Shown here piece after piece: positions 8,401 through 16,928 of a stretch of 42,378 bases of DNA. The stretch lies in the NCBI GenBank assembly GCA_027858955.1, contig JAQIBR010000005.1, positions 1 through 42,378 of the forward strand, written 5' to 3'. Position numbers and translations under genes: made by a program. How positions within the stretch are numbered: the first letter of the stretch is position 1; each line of letters begins with the position of its first letter. This DNA comes from Bacteroidales bacterium. GTDB lineage: Bacteria > Bacteroidota > Bacteroidia > Bacteroidales > UBA12170. The notes beneath the pieces are model-generated. The model made no database searches. It was not told where the DNA came from and was given only the letters and a program-made list of their open reading frames with translations.

Positions 8401-9426
8401 ATGATTTATTCTGAAGACGATAGGGTTTTATTAGGGCACGGAAGCGGAGGTATACTTACAAGTGATTTGATATCGCAATTGTTTTTGCATTACTTTAAAA
8501 ACGATATCTTGGAGGAATTATCAGATTCCGCATTCCTTCAAATGAAAAGTAAAAAAATATCATTTACAACCGATTCATTTGTAGTAGACCCTTTGTTCTT
8601 TCCCGGTGGTGATATTGGCAAACTTGCCGTTTGCGGGACCATAAATGATCTAGCCGTTTCCGGTGCTAAACCAATGTTTCTGAGCTGCGGTTTTATTATT
8701 GAAGAAGGCTTTTCATTATCTCAATTGGAAAAAATTGTGCGTTCCATGGCCGAAGAAGCTGAAAAAGCACAGGTAAAGATTGTAACGGGAGATACAAAGG
8801 TTGTAGCTAAGGGTCAATGTGATAAGCTTTTTATAAATACAAGTGGTATCGGAAAACTGCCGGCCAAATATATTGGTTTAAGCAAAGCGGAATATATATG
8901 CAAAGGCGATAAAATAATTATTAACGGCAGTTTGGGAGATCATTCCATAAGTGTTTTAAGTGCAAGAAATTCGCTAAAAATTCAGGCAAATTTGGTTTCG
9001 GATTGTGCGATCTTAAATGAACTAATTTATCAAGTTTTGGATAACTCAAGGGGTGTAAAGTTTATGCGCGATGCTACTCGCGGAGGTTTGGCAACAGTAC
9101 TTTACGAATTAGCAGAAAATAAAAAATACGGAATTGCAATAGATGAAAATTCTATACCTGTTAAAGATACAGTACGCGGTGTATGTGAGCTTCTCGGTTT
9201 CGATCCGTTATATTTGGCTAATGAAGGCAAAGTGGTTATGATAGTTGCTGAAGAATCAGCAAATGAAATTCTTAAAATAATGAAACGCCACCCATTGGGA
9301 AAAGAGAGCTGTATAATTGGTGAGGTTAGTGAAACAAATCCCGGATTAGTTTGGCTAAATACTCAAATAGGAGGTAAGCGTATGGTAGATAAACTAAGCG
9401 GTGAACAGCTTCCGCGAATTTGTTAA
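8401..9426 (+). CDS. hypE: Carbamoyl dehydratase HypE
   Basis: A 341-residue AIR-synthase-like enzyme that dehydrates the carbamoyl group on its own C-terminal Cys to thiocyanate, the CN donor. The protein ends with LPRIC, so the reactive C-terminal Cys is the last residue. The N-terminal GHGSGG and the FTTDSFVVDPLFFPGGDIG stretch are typical of the ATP-binding half, and MRDATRGGLATVLYELA of the second domain. It starts right after hypD and hypA follows 18 bp later. It works with HypF (carbamoyl donor) and HypC-HypD (acceptor), all encoded here. Confidence 0.97.
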   Translation: MIYSEDDRVLLGHGSGGILTSDLISQLFLHYFKNDILEELSDSAFLQMKSKKISFTTDSFVVDPLFFPGGDIGKLAVCGTINDLAVSGAKPMFLSCGFIIEEGFSLSQLEKIVRSMAEEAEKAQVKIVTGDTKVVAKGQCDKLFINTSGIGKLPAKYIGLSKAEYICKGDKIIINGSLGDHSISVLSARNSLKIQANLVSDCAILNELIYQVLDNSRGVKFMRDATRGGLATVLYELAENKKYGIAIDENSIPVKDTVRGVCELLGFDPLYLANEGKVVMIVAEESANEILKIMKRHPLGKESCIIGEVSETNPGLVWLNTQIGGKRMVDKLSGEQLPRIC

Positions 9427-9444
9427 GTTAAAAACTATTTATAA

Positions 9445-9786
9445 ATGCATGAATTAACCATAGCATATAATATTGTTGAAATAGTTTCGCGCACTGCGCG
9501 AAATGAAAATGCTAAAAGGGTTGATAGCATTAATATAGAAGTGGGGAAAATTTCAGGAATTGAAATTGATGCGCTTAAATTTTCCTTGAATATTGCAATT
9601 AAAGATTCTTTATTGGAAAAAGCAATAATTAATATTAAATGCATCACCGGAAAAGCAAGATGTAATAATTGTTTGAAAGTATTTGTTGTCAGCGATTTAT
9701 TTACTTCTTGTCCGTATTGTTCAAAATATTCTGCGAAGATAATTAAAGGTAAGGAGTTGAGAGTGAGTTCTATAGATATTCAGTAA
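9445..9786 (+). CDS. hypA: Hydrogenase nickel incorporation protein HypA
   Basis: A 113-residue metallochaperone. The N-terminal MHE (H2, E3) is the family's nickel site, and C73-C76 plus C89-C92 form the structural zinc site. An extra Cys (C66) precedes the zinc site. HypA delivers Ni to the large subunit with HypB, the next gene. Length and motif order are normal. The 51-bp gap to hypB is the widest within the hyp block and contains only a weak -7-like box (TATCTTTA, 9795-9802) without a -33 partner, so I expect cotranscription. Confidence 0.95.
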   Translation: MHELTIAYNIVEIVSRTARNENAKRVDSINIEVGKISGIEIDALKFSLNIAIKDSLLEKAIINIKCITGKARCNNCLKVFVVSDLFTSCPYCSKYSAKIIKGKELRVSSIDIQ

Positions 9787-9837
9787 GTTATGTGTATCTT
9801 TAGAAATCAAATTATGTTGAAAATTAAAAATTAAATT

Positions 9838-10653
9838 ATGTGCGGTAGTTGCGGTTGTGGAGAAGAAGATTCATATTTGATATTTAGACCAGGTAAATCA
9901 GGAATTGAAAAAGGAGAAAAACCTGCTCATTTTCATGTGCGTTCTGATCAAAAGGCAGTGAAAGAAAAACCGATTCAGCATCAGTCTTTTGAAACTGCAA
10001 AGAATCGAGAAATTAAGATCGAGGAGGATATTTTAAGCGCCAATAAATCAATAGCTGAACAAAATCGTGACTACTTCAAGGCTAATAATATTTTGGCACT
10101 CAATTTAGTTAGTTCGCCTGGATCAGGAAAGACGAGTTTGCTCGAAACAACAATTCAACAATTATCAAAAGAGCTATCTATTTATGTAATAGAAGGTGAT
10201 CAGCAAACTCAAAACGATGCGGAACGCATTCACAAAGCAGGTGCGCCTGTTATTCAAATTAATACGGGCCAAGGTTGTCATCTCGACGCTTCAATGATTA
10301 CAAATGCCGTTGAGCAATTGCAAATCAAAGAAAACAGTATTTTATTTATTGAGAATGTCGGGAATTTAGTTTGCCCTGCATTATTTGATTTAGGAGAAAA
10401 AAAGAGGGTAATAATAATCAGCGTTACCGAAGGTGAAGATAAACCATTGAAATATCCGACTATGTTTCAAACTTCCGACATCTGTATTATCAACAAAACA
10501 GATCTTTTGCCATATGTTGATTTTGAAATAGATAAATTAAAAGAGTATGCCTTACGTGTAAACCCTAAACTTATATTTATCGATATTTCAGTGAAAAACG
10601 GCGAAGGTGTGGAAAAATGGTATGAGTGCTTAAGGGAAATGGATAAAAGCTAA
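9838..10653 (+). CDS. hypB: Hydrogenase nickel incorporation GTPase HypB
   Basis: A 271-residue GTPase that drives nickel insertion with HypA. The N-terminus MCGSCGCGEE gives the high-affinity metal motif (C2, C5, C7). A linker without the long His-rich run of some HypB proteins follows, so nickel storage may fall to the His-rich permease loop instead. The P-loop SSPGSGKTS lies at 92-100. The G-domain metal-site cysteines are in GQGCHLDA and NLVCPALFDLG, and the NKTD guanine-specificity motif (INKTDLLPY) is present. It is the last gene of the hydrogenase operon. Confidence 0.96.
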   Translation: MCGSCGCGEEDSYLIFRPGKSGIEKGEKPAHFHVRSDQKAVKEKPIQHQSFETAKNREIKIEEDILSANKSIAEQNRDYFKANNILALNLVSSPGSGKTSLLETTIQQLSKELSIYVIEGDQQTQNDAERIHKAGAPVIQINTGQGCHLDASMITNAVEQLQIKENSILFIENVGNLVCPALFDLGEKKRVIIISVTEGEDKPLKYPTMFQTSDICIINKTDLLPYVDFEIDKLKEYALRVNPKLIFIDISVKNGEGVEKWYECLREMDKS

Positions 10654-10677
10654 GTTTTACCAAACTAAATTTTCCTT

Positions 10678-10708
10678 TTTGTCTTTATAAAAATTCGACT
10701 TATATTTA
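10678..10708 (+). promoter_or_regulatory. Predicted Bacteroidetes-type promoter for glycosyltransferase gene
   Basis: TTTG at 10678-10681, a 19-bp spacer, then TATATTTA at 10701-10708. This is one base from the TAnnTTTG -7 consensus with the usual spacing to the -33 box. It ends 18 bp before the next start codon. It suggests the glycosyltransferase gene is transcribed separately from the hyp operon. Confidence 0.5.
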
Positions 10709-10726
10709 CACAATATAATTAGGATT

Positions 10727-11872
10727 ATGAGAATAGGTATAGAAGGTCAGCGGTTGTTTAGACTTGAAAAACACGGTATGGATATAGTTGCTATAGAACT
10801 CATTAAGCAACTCCAGCAAATCGATTTAGAAAATGAGTATTTCATTTTCGTTAAAGACGGTGATGCAGATCAATGGTTTACGCCTACTGATAATTTCCAT
10901 TTGGTTCGTACAAAAAAAGCAGCTTATCATATTTGGGAGCAAATTATTTTGCCCCGAGAAGTTAAACGTCATAAAATCGATATACTGCATTGTACCAGCA
11001 ATACTGCTCCAATGTGGTTAAAGATTCCACTAGTACTTACTTTACATGATATTATTTATCTCGAAAATTTTAAATTTGTTTCTTTTCAATCAACACTATA
11101 TCAATTGATGGGAAATTTTTACCGACGCTGGGTAGTCCCTTCTAATATAAAAACAGCAAAACGAATTATTACTGTTTCTCATACTGAAAAAGACATAATT
11201 GCAAAACGATTTCCAAAGCTGGGATCAAACTTAATGGTCATTTATAATTCTATTTCAGACAGTTTTTTGGAAATAGATAAATCAAAATTTCCGGAATTTA
11301 AAAAGCGTTATAATTTACCTGCTAATTATATTTTTACACTCGGAAATACCAGCCCGAAAAAGAATTTTCCAAATGTTTTAAGAGCATATATCATCTATCA
11401 CACAAACACGTCTAATCCTTTACCGCTTATTTTGGCTGATGAGCCGCCAACTGATGGTTTTACTCTAATGGGTGTGAAAATTCCAGTTGATGTGGAGAAA
11501 GATATTCGTTTTATTGGTTATGTTGATAATAAGGAAATACCTTTATTGTATGCCTTTAGCCGTGTATTTATTTATGCAAGCTTAAGAGAATCATTTGGGA
11601 TTCCAATTTTGGAGGGAATGGCCGCTGGCACACCTGTCATAACATCTAATACAAGCTGTATGCCTGAAATTGCCGGAGATGGTGGCGCACTTGTTAACCC
11701 TGAAAAACCCGAAGAAATAGCGGCAAAAATCGGCGAAATTGTTAATAATAGTGATTTAGCAAATCGGCTCAAAATTAAAGGTAAAAAGCGAGTCGAATAT
11801 TTTTCCTGGAAAAACTCTGCTATTCAATTACTGGAAATTTATAAAACGCTTTATTCGGAAATTAAAGCTTAG
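10727..11872 (+). CDS. Glycosyltransferase, GT4-like (GT-B fold)
   Basis: A 381-residue soluble glycosyltransferase. The N-terminal half has the MRIGIEGQRLFR start and LVLTLHDIIYLEN. The C-terminal half has the nucleotide-sugar binding signature SLRESFGIPILEGMAAGTPVITSN followed by MPEIAGDGGALVNPEKPEEIA, which carries the EX7E-like acid pair typical of family 4. The donor and acceptor cannot be read from sequence; mannosyl or glucosyl transfer to a surface glycan is likely for the family. It stands alone, with its own predicted promoter, between the hydrogenase operon and a convergent permease gene. Confidence 0.85.
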   Translation: MRIGIEGQRLFRLEKHGMDIVAIELIKQLQQIDLENEYFIFVKDGDADQWFTPTDNFHLVRTKKAAYHIWEQIILPREVKRHKIDILHCTSNTAPMWLKIPLVLTLHDIIYLENFKFVSFQSTLYQLMGNFYRRWVVPSNIKTAKRIITVSHTEKDIIAKRFPKLGSNLMVIYNSISDSFLEIDKSKFPEFKKRYNLPANYIFTLGNTSPKKNFPNVLRAYIIYHTNTSNPLPLILADEPPTDGFTLMGVKIPVDVEKDIRFIGYVDNKEIPLLYAFSRVFIYASLRESFGIPILEGMAAGTPVITSNTSCMPEIAGDGGALVNPEKPEEIAAKIGEIVNNSDLANRLKIKGKKRVEYFSWKNSAIQLLEIYKTLYSEIKA

Positions 11873-11914
11873 AATATTCAAAGTCGCCTATAAAAATATG
11901 TATCAAATCGGCTG

Positions 11915-12733
11915 CTAAAAAGCAGCGCTGATTAATCCATAGCTTTTTTCGATTAAAACAATTATAACGAAGACCATAAATAATAAATCGAGATATTTTC
12001 GTTTTAAACTTGTACTCCATTTTACACCTAAAGGACTGCCAATCAATACGCCTATTGTTATTGGAATAATGCAAGATGGAATAATATATCCTATTGTTTT
12101 TACCGATTCTATAGTTTGATAAGGTTGAACAATTAAATTGTTGATAGTCATTGTTAATGAACTAATGAATATCATAGCTAACGATATGGTTTTTGCTTTT
12201 ACTAAAGAAATTTTAAAGCGAAAAGTAAGAAGCGGAATAATAATTATACCCCCACCTAATCCGCTTAAAGCAGAAACGAATCCGGCTATTCCACCACTAG
12301 CGATTCCTTGCGCAACGGTAATTTTGCCATTTTCCTTTTTTTCAAGGTTAAGTTCCAGGTACATTTTCAGTAGAATATATATCATTAAAATAATAATGAA
12401 AATATTGAATATTATTTTTGAAAACCAAACTTGTAAAACAATGAAATTCAGGCTGAAATATGCTATAATTGCTGATGCTATTCCTACTGTTAAAATTTCT
12501 TTTATTGGAAATTTTCCTTTTCTTTTATAAGAAATTAGCGACATCCCGGAGGCCACCATAATACCAAATAAACTATTAGCAATTGCAAATTGTGCCGTTA
12601 ATTCTGATGGAAATCCACGAGCTTCAATAAGGTAAGGAAATATTAGAATGTAAAATATACCGCCACCCAATCCAAGCATCCCTGCAATTAGTCCGCCTAC
12701 AATTCCGAGAAAAATTAAAAATGCGATGTCCAT
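11915..12733 (-). CDS. TauE/SafE-family membrane permease
   Basis: A predicted 272-residue membrane protein with about eight hydrophobic segments and the duplicated family motif GGLIAGMLGLGGGIFYI near the N-terminus and GGIAGFVSALSGLGGGIIIIPLL in the middle. I chose the ATG ending at 12733 (MDIAFLIFLG) over an in-frame ATG 13 codons upstream, because the upstream start lies inside an operator-like palindrome and the first 13 residues do not look conserved. Family members export sulfite, sulfoacetate or other organic anions; the substrate is unknown here. It converges with the glycosyltransferase gene and is divergent from the GH31 gene. Confidence 0.85.
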   Translation of the reverse strand: MDIAFLIFLGIVGGLIAGMLGLGGGIFYILIFPYLIEARGFPSELTAQFAIANSLFGIMVASGMSLISYKRKGKFPIKEILTVGIASAIIAYFSLNFIVLQVWFSKIIFNIFIIILMIYILLKMYLELNLEKKENGKITVAQGIASGGIAGFVSALSGLGGGIIIIPLLTFRFKISLVKAKTISLAMIFISSLTMTINNLIVQPYQTIESVKTIGYIIPSCIIPITIGVLIGSPLGVKWSTSLKRKYLDLLFMVFVIIVLIEKSYGLISAAF

Positions 12734-12737
12734 CAGA

Positions 12738-12745
12738 CAAATGTA
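12738..12745 (-). promoter_or_regulatory. -7-like box before TauE/SafE gene
   Basis: Reads TACATTTG on the minus strand, a full match to TAnnTTTG, ending only 5 bp before the chosen start codon. Such a promoter would give a leaderless or nearly leaderless mRNA. No good -33 TTTG is seen at 19 bp; that position falls at the edge of the 12768-12780 palindrome. Confidence 0.35.
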
Positions 12746-12767
12746 CTTTAATTTCAATAGTAGGATA

Positions 12768-12780
12768 GTCATCAGATGAC
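12768..12780. promoter_or_regulatory. Operator-like palindrome, copy 1 (GTCATC-A-GATGAC)
   Basis: A perfect 6+1+6 palindrome upstream of the TauE/SafE gene, at the position where a -33 box would be expected. An identical 13-mer occurs 52 bp away. The form resembles short dyads bound by FadR/FCD-type GntR regulators, but the regulator is not in the window. Confidence 0.55.
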
Positions 12781-12819
12781 TAAAAATAGTGTTGAGTATA
12801 AATAACAGGGTATCAATCA

Positions 12820-12832
12820 GTCATCAGATGAC
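12820..12832. promoter_or_regulatory. Operator-like palindrome, copy 2 (GTCATC-A-GATGAC)
   Basis: Identical to the copy at 12768-12780. The 52-bp start-to-start distance is about five helical turns, which would put two bound dimers on the same DNA face. It lies in the divergent region between the TauE/SafE gene and the GH31 gene, so it could affect either. Confidence 0.55.
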
Positions 12833-12959
12833 TTGCGGATTTAAGATGAATTAAAAATAATAATCGAACTGATACTGACTTAACAATGAGCTGCTGTTGA
12901 AATACTGTCGGCGGGATTTGGTAATTTGTTTTTTTAGCTTTAATTCTATCCGTTATGGA

Positions 12960-12988
12960 TTGAAGTGCTTGATTTTTCTCTATTTTTG
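12960..12988 (+). promoter_or_regulatory. Predicted Bacteroidetes-type promoter for GH31 gene
   Basis: TTG at 12960-12962, an 18-bp spacer, then TATTTTTG at 12981-12988, an exact TAnnTTTG -7 box. It lies 27 bp before the chosen ATG at 13016, which supports that start over the in-frame GTG at 12965 that falls inside the promoter. Confidence 0.6.
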
Positions 12989-13015
12989 CATGATAACCAA
13001 ATTAAAATTTTTAAT

Positions 13016-15850
13016 ATGTCTTTTTTCTTCGAAAAGGGTTCTAGAATCAAATACTTACTTTTCTTTTTATCTTTTATTTTTTTCAATGATTTTACCATTG
13101 CTCAAATAACGTTAAACTCCAATAAACCACTTACTTCTGAAAATTTGGTTTTTGTTTATGATGCAGGAAAAGGCAATAAAGCACTATACGGATTGCAGGA
13201 GGATTTGTATTTTCATACAGGTATTATTACTTCAAATAGTCGAGATTCTAAAGATTGGAAATTTGCCATAGGTGATTGGGGCAAAGCGGATAATCGAGTA
13301 AAAATGACTGCTTTGGGTGGAGATAAATATCAGTTTGAGTTAATTCCAGATCAGTTTTTTAATTATCCTGAAGGAACTGAAGTCTATCAATTGGCTTTTG
13401 TGTTTAGAAATGCAAAAGGAGATAAAGTTGGTAAAACGGAAGATGAAAACGATATATTGATTTCGGTAAATGGATATCAGCCAATAGTTAAAGATCAAGC
13501 ATCTTATGAATTTTTAAAAAGAGAATATCTCTCTCATAAAATGACGAATGGAATGTTGCAGGTTTATACTGATCACGGAAGTTATTTGTTTACGCCTTTC
13601 GAAGATAAAATTCTACATGTTGAATATCTCCCTCAAAATAAAAATGTTCCTTATCAATCGCATTCCGTTATTCTTGATGCAAAGAAAGTAGAAACCCAGA
13701 TTGTGGACGTTTGTGCAGAAATTAATTTTCAATCTGGCGATATTCATCTAACAATTGAAAAGTCGCCTTTAAAGATTATTTATCAGCATAATGCCGATTT
13801 TCTTTTTGAAGAAGAATTGGGTTTTTTCGAACGTTTTGATAATAATGGAATTCGCTTACAACTTTCTGAAGGTGAGCATATATATGGCACAGGAGAACGT
13901 GCTATTCCTATGGATAGAAGAGGCTATCGCTTAAATCTTTACAATCAACCTGATTATAATTATGGCTTTGGAGCGCAAAATTTGAATTATACACTCCCTG
14001 TTATTTTATCATCAAATAAATATTTATTATTGTTCGATAATCCTCAAAAAGGCTATTTTGATATCGGCTATTCCGAGAGTGATATTTTAGAATTTGGAGC
14101 AATTGGCGGACATATGAATTATTATATTGTAACTGGCGATGACTTTGAAGAAATAAATACTAATTATACATCACTAACAGGACGTCAACCATTACCTCCG
14201 CGTTGGGCTTTAGGTAATTTGCAATCGCGAATGGCGTATCGTACTCAAGCTGAATTAGAAGGAATAGTAGAAGAAATGCAAGCAAAAGATTTTCCTTTGG
14301 ATGCAGTAATCATTGATTTTTATTGGTTTGGCGATAGCATTAAAGGTGGATTAGGTAATTTGAAATGGTATAAAAAAAACTGGCCTGAACCCGAAAAAAT
14401 GATTGCCAACTTTAAAGAAAAGGGTGTAAAAACTATTTTGATAACTGAACCAATGGTTATTGATACTGCTTATTGGTTTACTCATGGAGATACCAGCGGA
14501 TTATTTGCAACTAATTCTAAAGGAGAAACTTACGTAATGAAAGATTTTTATTTTGGCCCCGGAGCTCTGATGGATATTTTCAAACAGGAAACCAAAGATT
14601 GGTTTTGGGAGCAATACGATAAGCAAATAAAAATTGGAGTTGCAGGTTGGTGGGGCGATTTGGGCGAACCCGAAACACATCCTTCAGATATGATTCATAT
14701 AAACGGAACTGCTGATGAAGTCCATAATATATATGGACATGAATGGGAAAAAATGCTTTTCGAAAAATACCGTGAGCATTATCCCGACAGACGTTTATTT
14801 CATTTAAATAGGGCAGGAGCCGCTGGTTCTCAGCGTTATTCTGTTTTTCCTTGGTCGGGCGATGTATCTCGCTCCTGGAGTGGTTTGCAAGCACAATTGC
14901 CCTTAATGTTGAATATGAGCATAAGTGGTTTGGGCTATATTTCTTCCGATTTAGGTGGATTTGCATTGGGCGAAAAAGACGAAGAACTGTATAGGAGATG
15001 GCTGCAGTTTGGAGTGTTCAATCCTATATTTCGTCCACATGGATCAGGGATTCCTTCTGAACCTATTTTTTTTAGCGATGAAACGCAAAATATAGTTCGA
15101 GATGCTATAAAATTACGTTATCGTCTTATGCCATATATTTATACTGCAGCTTATAAAAATACTACTTTAGGAAAGCCAATTGTAAAACCTTTATTCTATT
15201 TGGAATCTGAAAATGAATCATTTTCAAACTATTCAGATGCATATATGTTTGGCGATGCTTTTTTGGTAGCACCTGTAATTCATCCTGAAGTTGATTCTGT
15301 AATTGTACGTTTTCCTAAAGGTTTATGGTATGATTTCTATACCGATAATAAAGTTTATGGTGGCTCGGAAGTTCCTATTATCACTTTTGACGAAATAATA
15401 CCTGTTTTCGTAAAGGAAGGCTCTATTATTCCGATGGTTCCAGATTTTTATTCGACTGATAATTACCCCAATGCGCTTGAAGTACATTATTATCCTAAAT
15501 ATAATGCTGAAACAAATGCATCGCTCTATGAAGATGATGGCGCTTATTTTAGCTCAATCGAAGAAGAAAGATATCAAATGATTGAATTTGCAGCAAGTAA
15601 TGCAAGACATCTATTACATTTTGTTATTGAATCGGATAATGGGGAATACAAAGGAAAGAGTGAAACTCGAGGGTTAAAAATTATAATTCATAATTTCCTG
15701 GAACAGCCTGAACGTATATTTGTAAATGGTCGTGGACTTAAATTTAAAAAGCGTAAGAAAGGCGAATATACTTGGGATAAGGAAAATAAATTACTTACTA
15801 TAAATCTCGTTTGGGATAATAGAGATTTAGATTTAAGAATTGAAAAATAA
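13016..15850 (+). CDS. Glycoside hydrolase family 31 (alpha-glucosidase-like), secreted
   Basis: A 944-residue enzyme when started at the ATG at 13016. That start gives a signal peptide (KYLLFFLSFIFFNDFTIAQ, cleavage near residue 30). The N-terminal region (about 30-170) is a beta-rich accessory domain, followed by the GH31 N-domain and the catalytic barrel. The catalytic nucleophile is D548 in GWWGDLGEPE, and SGDVSRSW with SSDLGGF mark the later active-site strands. The C-terminus has the usual beta domains. The family cleaves alpha-glucosidic bonds or transfers glucosyl or xylosyl units; the exact substrate is not deducible. Its stop lies 2 bp before mgsA, so the two may be cotranscribed. 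Confidence 0.9.
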   Translation: MSFFFEKGSRIKYLLFFLSFIFFNDFTIAQITLNSNKPLTSENLVFVYDAGKGNKALYGLQEDLYFHTGIITSNSRDSKDWKFAIGDWGKADNRVKMTALGGDKYQFELIPDQFFNYPEGTEVYQLAFVFRNAKGDKVGKTEDENDILISVNGYQPIVKDQASYEFLKREYLSHKMTNGMLQVYTDHGSYLFTPFEDKILHVEYLPQNKNVPYQSHSVILDAKKVETQIVDVCAEINFQSGDIHLTIEKSPLKIIYQHNADFLFEEELGFFERFDNNGIRLQLSEGEHIYGTGERAIPMDRRGYRLNLYNQPDYNYGFGAQNLNYTLPVILSSNKYLLLFDNPQKGYFDIGYSESDILEFGAIGGHMNYYIVTGDDFEEINTNYTSLTGRQPLPPRWALGNLQSRMAYRTQAELEGIVEEMQAKDFPLDAVIIDFYWFGDSIKGGLGNLKWYKKNWPEPEKMIANFKEKGVKTILITEPMVIDTAYWFTHGDTSGLFATNSKGETYVMKDFYFGPGALMDIFKQETKDWFWEQYDKQIKIGVAGWWGDLGEPETHPSDMIHINGTADEVHNIYGHEWEKMLFEKYREHYPDRRLFHLNRAGAAGSQRYSVFPWSGDVSRSWSGLQAQLPLMLNMSISGLGYISSDLGGFALGEKDEELYRRWLQFGVFNPIFRPHGSGIPSEPIFFSDETQNIVRDAIKLRYRLMPYIYTAAYKNTTLGKPIVKPLFYLESENESFSNYSDAYMFGDAFLVAPVIHPEVDSVIVRFPKGLWYDFYTDNKVYGGSEVPIITFDEIIPVFVKEGSIIPMVPDFYSTDNYPNALEVHYYPKYNAETNASLYEDDGAYFSSIEEERYQMIEFAASNARHLLHFVIESDNGEYKGKSETRGLKIIIHNFLEQPERIFVNGRGLKFKKRKKGEYTWDKENKLLTINLVWDNRDLDLRIEK

Positions 15851-15852
15851 TA

Positions 15853-16314
15853 ATGAGAAAGCAAAAAAATATTGCTCTGGTAGCACACGATAATAGAAAG
15901 AAAGATTTAATTGAATGGATTCGTTTTAATAAAAAAAAGTTACGCAACCATTTAATAACATGCACTGGTTCAACTGGCGTATTAGTTGAGCAGGAATTGA
16001 ATAATGACACGCTAGGGCATCAGCTTATGGTAAAAAAAATGAAATCCGGCCCATTGGGTGGCGACCAGCAGTTGGGAGCAATGATTGCTGAGGGGGAAAT
16101 AGATGTTATGGTTTTCTTTTGGGATCCAATGTCGGCTCAACCTCATGATGTTGATGTAAAAGCACTTTTACGACTTACTGTTTTGTATAATGTTGTTACC
16201 GCATCTAATCGATCTACAGCTGATTTTATTATTTCATCACACCTTTTTGATGAAGATTATGAAACTCGGTTGAAAGATTATTCTTCTTATATTCAACGTA
16301 GTATAGATTTATGA
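15853..16314 (+). CDS. mgsA: Methylglyoxal synthase
   Basis: A 153-residue enzyme converting dihydroxyacetone phosphate to methylglyoxal and phosphate, a bypass of lower glycolysis. Family landmarks are ALVAHDNRKKDL at the N-terminus, the phosphate-binding CTGSTG near 37, GPLGGDQQLGAMIAEG with the catalytic Asp, and FFWDPMSAQPHDVDVKALLRL. All are intact. It starts 2 bp after the GH31 stop, pairing sugar release with an overflow route for triose phosphates, though no functional link is proven. Confidence 0.95.
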   Translation: MRKQKNIALVAHDNRKKDLIEWIRFNKKKLRNHLITCTGSTGVLVEQELNNDTLGHQLMVKKMKSGPLGGDQQLGAMIAEGEIDVMVFFWDPMSAQPHDVDVKALLRLTVLYNVVTASNRSTADFIISSHLFDEDYETRLKDYSSYIQRSIDL

Positions 16315-16454
16315 TTATCAGTATTATATGCTTGATATTTAAAAATGGTTTCGATTTTTTAGAGGATATTATTTTTGAAATACATTTTTTAAAGAAACAG
16401 GTATTTTACTAACAGCTTAATGTGGAAAGAAAGAATAAAAAAATAATTAAAAGG

Positions 16455-16485
16455 TTTGATAAAGTGGAAAACTTAAGTACTTTTG
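16455..16485 (+). promoter_or_regulatory. Predicted strong promoter for rpmG
   Basis: TTTG at 16455-16458, exactly 19 bp, then TACTTTTG at 16478-16485: a full match to both boxes of the Bacteroidetes housekeeping promoter. It ends 22 bp before the rpmG ATG. This is the best promoter match found in the window and fits a ribosomal protein gene. Confidence 0.75.
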
Positions 16486-16507
16486 CAGCCCTGAAAAATT
16501 AATAGTT

Positions 16508-16696
16508 ATGGCTAAGAAAAGCAAAGAAGCAAGAGGACAAATAATTTTGGAGTGTACTGAGCACAAAAAAAGTGGTATACCGGGTACATCTCGTTATATT
16601 AGTACTAAAAATAGAAAAAACACACCTGAAAGAATGGAGTTAAAGAAATTTAACCCTATTCTTAAAAAGATGACTATTCATAGAGAAATTAAATAA
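16508..16696 (+). CDS. rpmG: Ribosomal protein bL33
   Basis: A 62-residue large-subunit ribosomal protein with the family pattern [15 protein letters not shown] and [21 protein letters not shown]. Only one Cys is present, so this is the zinc-independent (C-) form lacking the two CxxC pairs. It has its own strong promoter. In related genomes rpmB usually sits just upstream; here mgsA occupies that place, so rpmB must be elsewhere. Confidence 0.95.
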   Translation: MAKKSKEARGQIILECTEHKKSGIPGTSRYISTKNRKNTPERMELKKFNPILKKMTIHREIK

Positions 16697-16698
16697 TT

Positions 16699-16851
16699 AT
16701 GGCTAAGAAAGTAGTTGCAAGTTTACAAACTGCAAGAAAAGATTGGGCGAAAGTAATCCGCACGGTTAAATCAGAAAAAACAGGAGCTTATGCTTTTAAG
16801 GAAGTAATCCTTCCATTAGCAGAAGCTAAGAAGTTGGCTGCTCAGAAATAG
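16699..16851 (+). CDS. DUF4295 family small protein
   Basis: A 50-residue basic protein (MAKKVVASLQTARKDWAKV...) starting 2 bp after the rpmG stop. It matches the small DUF4295 protein that sits between rpmG and ftsY in Bacteroidetes. Its function is unknown; its size, charge and constant position with a ribosomal protein suggest a ribosome-associated role. A strong hairpin follows 24 bp after the stop. Confidence 0.9.
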   Translation: MAKKVVASLQTARKDWAKVIRTVKSEKTGAYAFKEVILPLAEAKKLAAQK

Positions 16852-16875
16852 TATTTTCTGTTTTTTAAAAAATAT

Positions 16876-16911
16876 TGCCTTATCTATTCAATATAGATGA
16901 GGCATTTTTAT
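16876..16911 (+). terminator. Intrinsic terminator between DUF4295 gene and ftsY
   Basis: A 12-bp stem (16876-16887 with 16893-16904, one G-T pair, five-base loop TCAAT) followed by TTTTTATTATT. It would end or attenuate the rpmG-DUF4295 transcript 25 bp before the ftsY start. It also overlaps an in-frame upstream ATG (16875), which argues against that ATG being the ftsY start. Confidence 0.7.
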
Positions 16912-16928
16912 TATTAAAAAATTTAATT

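Noticed and set aside
9795-9802. Separate promoter for hypB
   Set aside because: TATCTTTA has no -33 partner at proper spacing, and hypB sits in a tightly packed operon.
11911-11926. Terminator hairpin GCTGCT-AAAA-AGCAGC between the glycosyltransferase and TauE/SafE genes
   Set aside because: Six-bp stem with no T tract and overlapping the permease stop codon; too weak to call.
12138-12530. 130-codon plus-strand frame
   Set aside because: It lies wholly inside the TauE/SafE gene on the opposite strand, whose family motifs are clear; no domain in the shadow frame.
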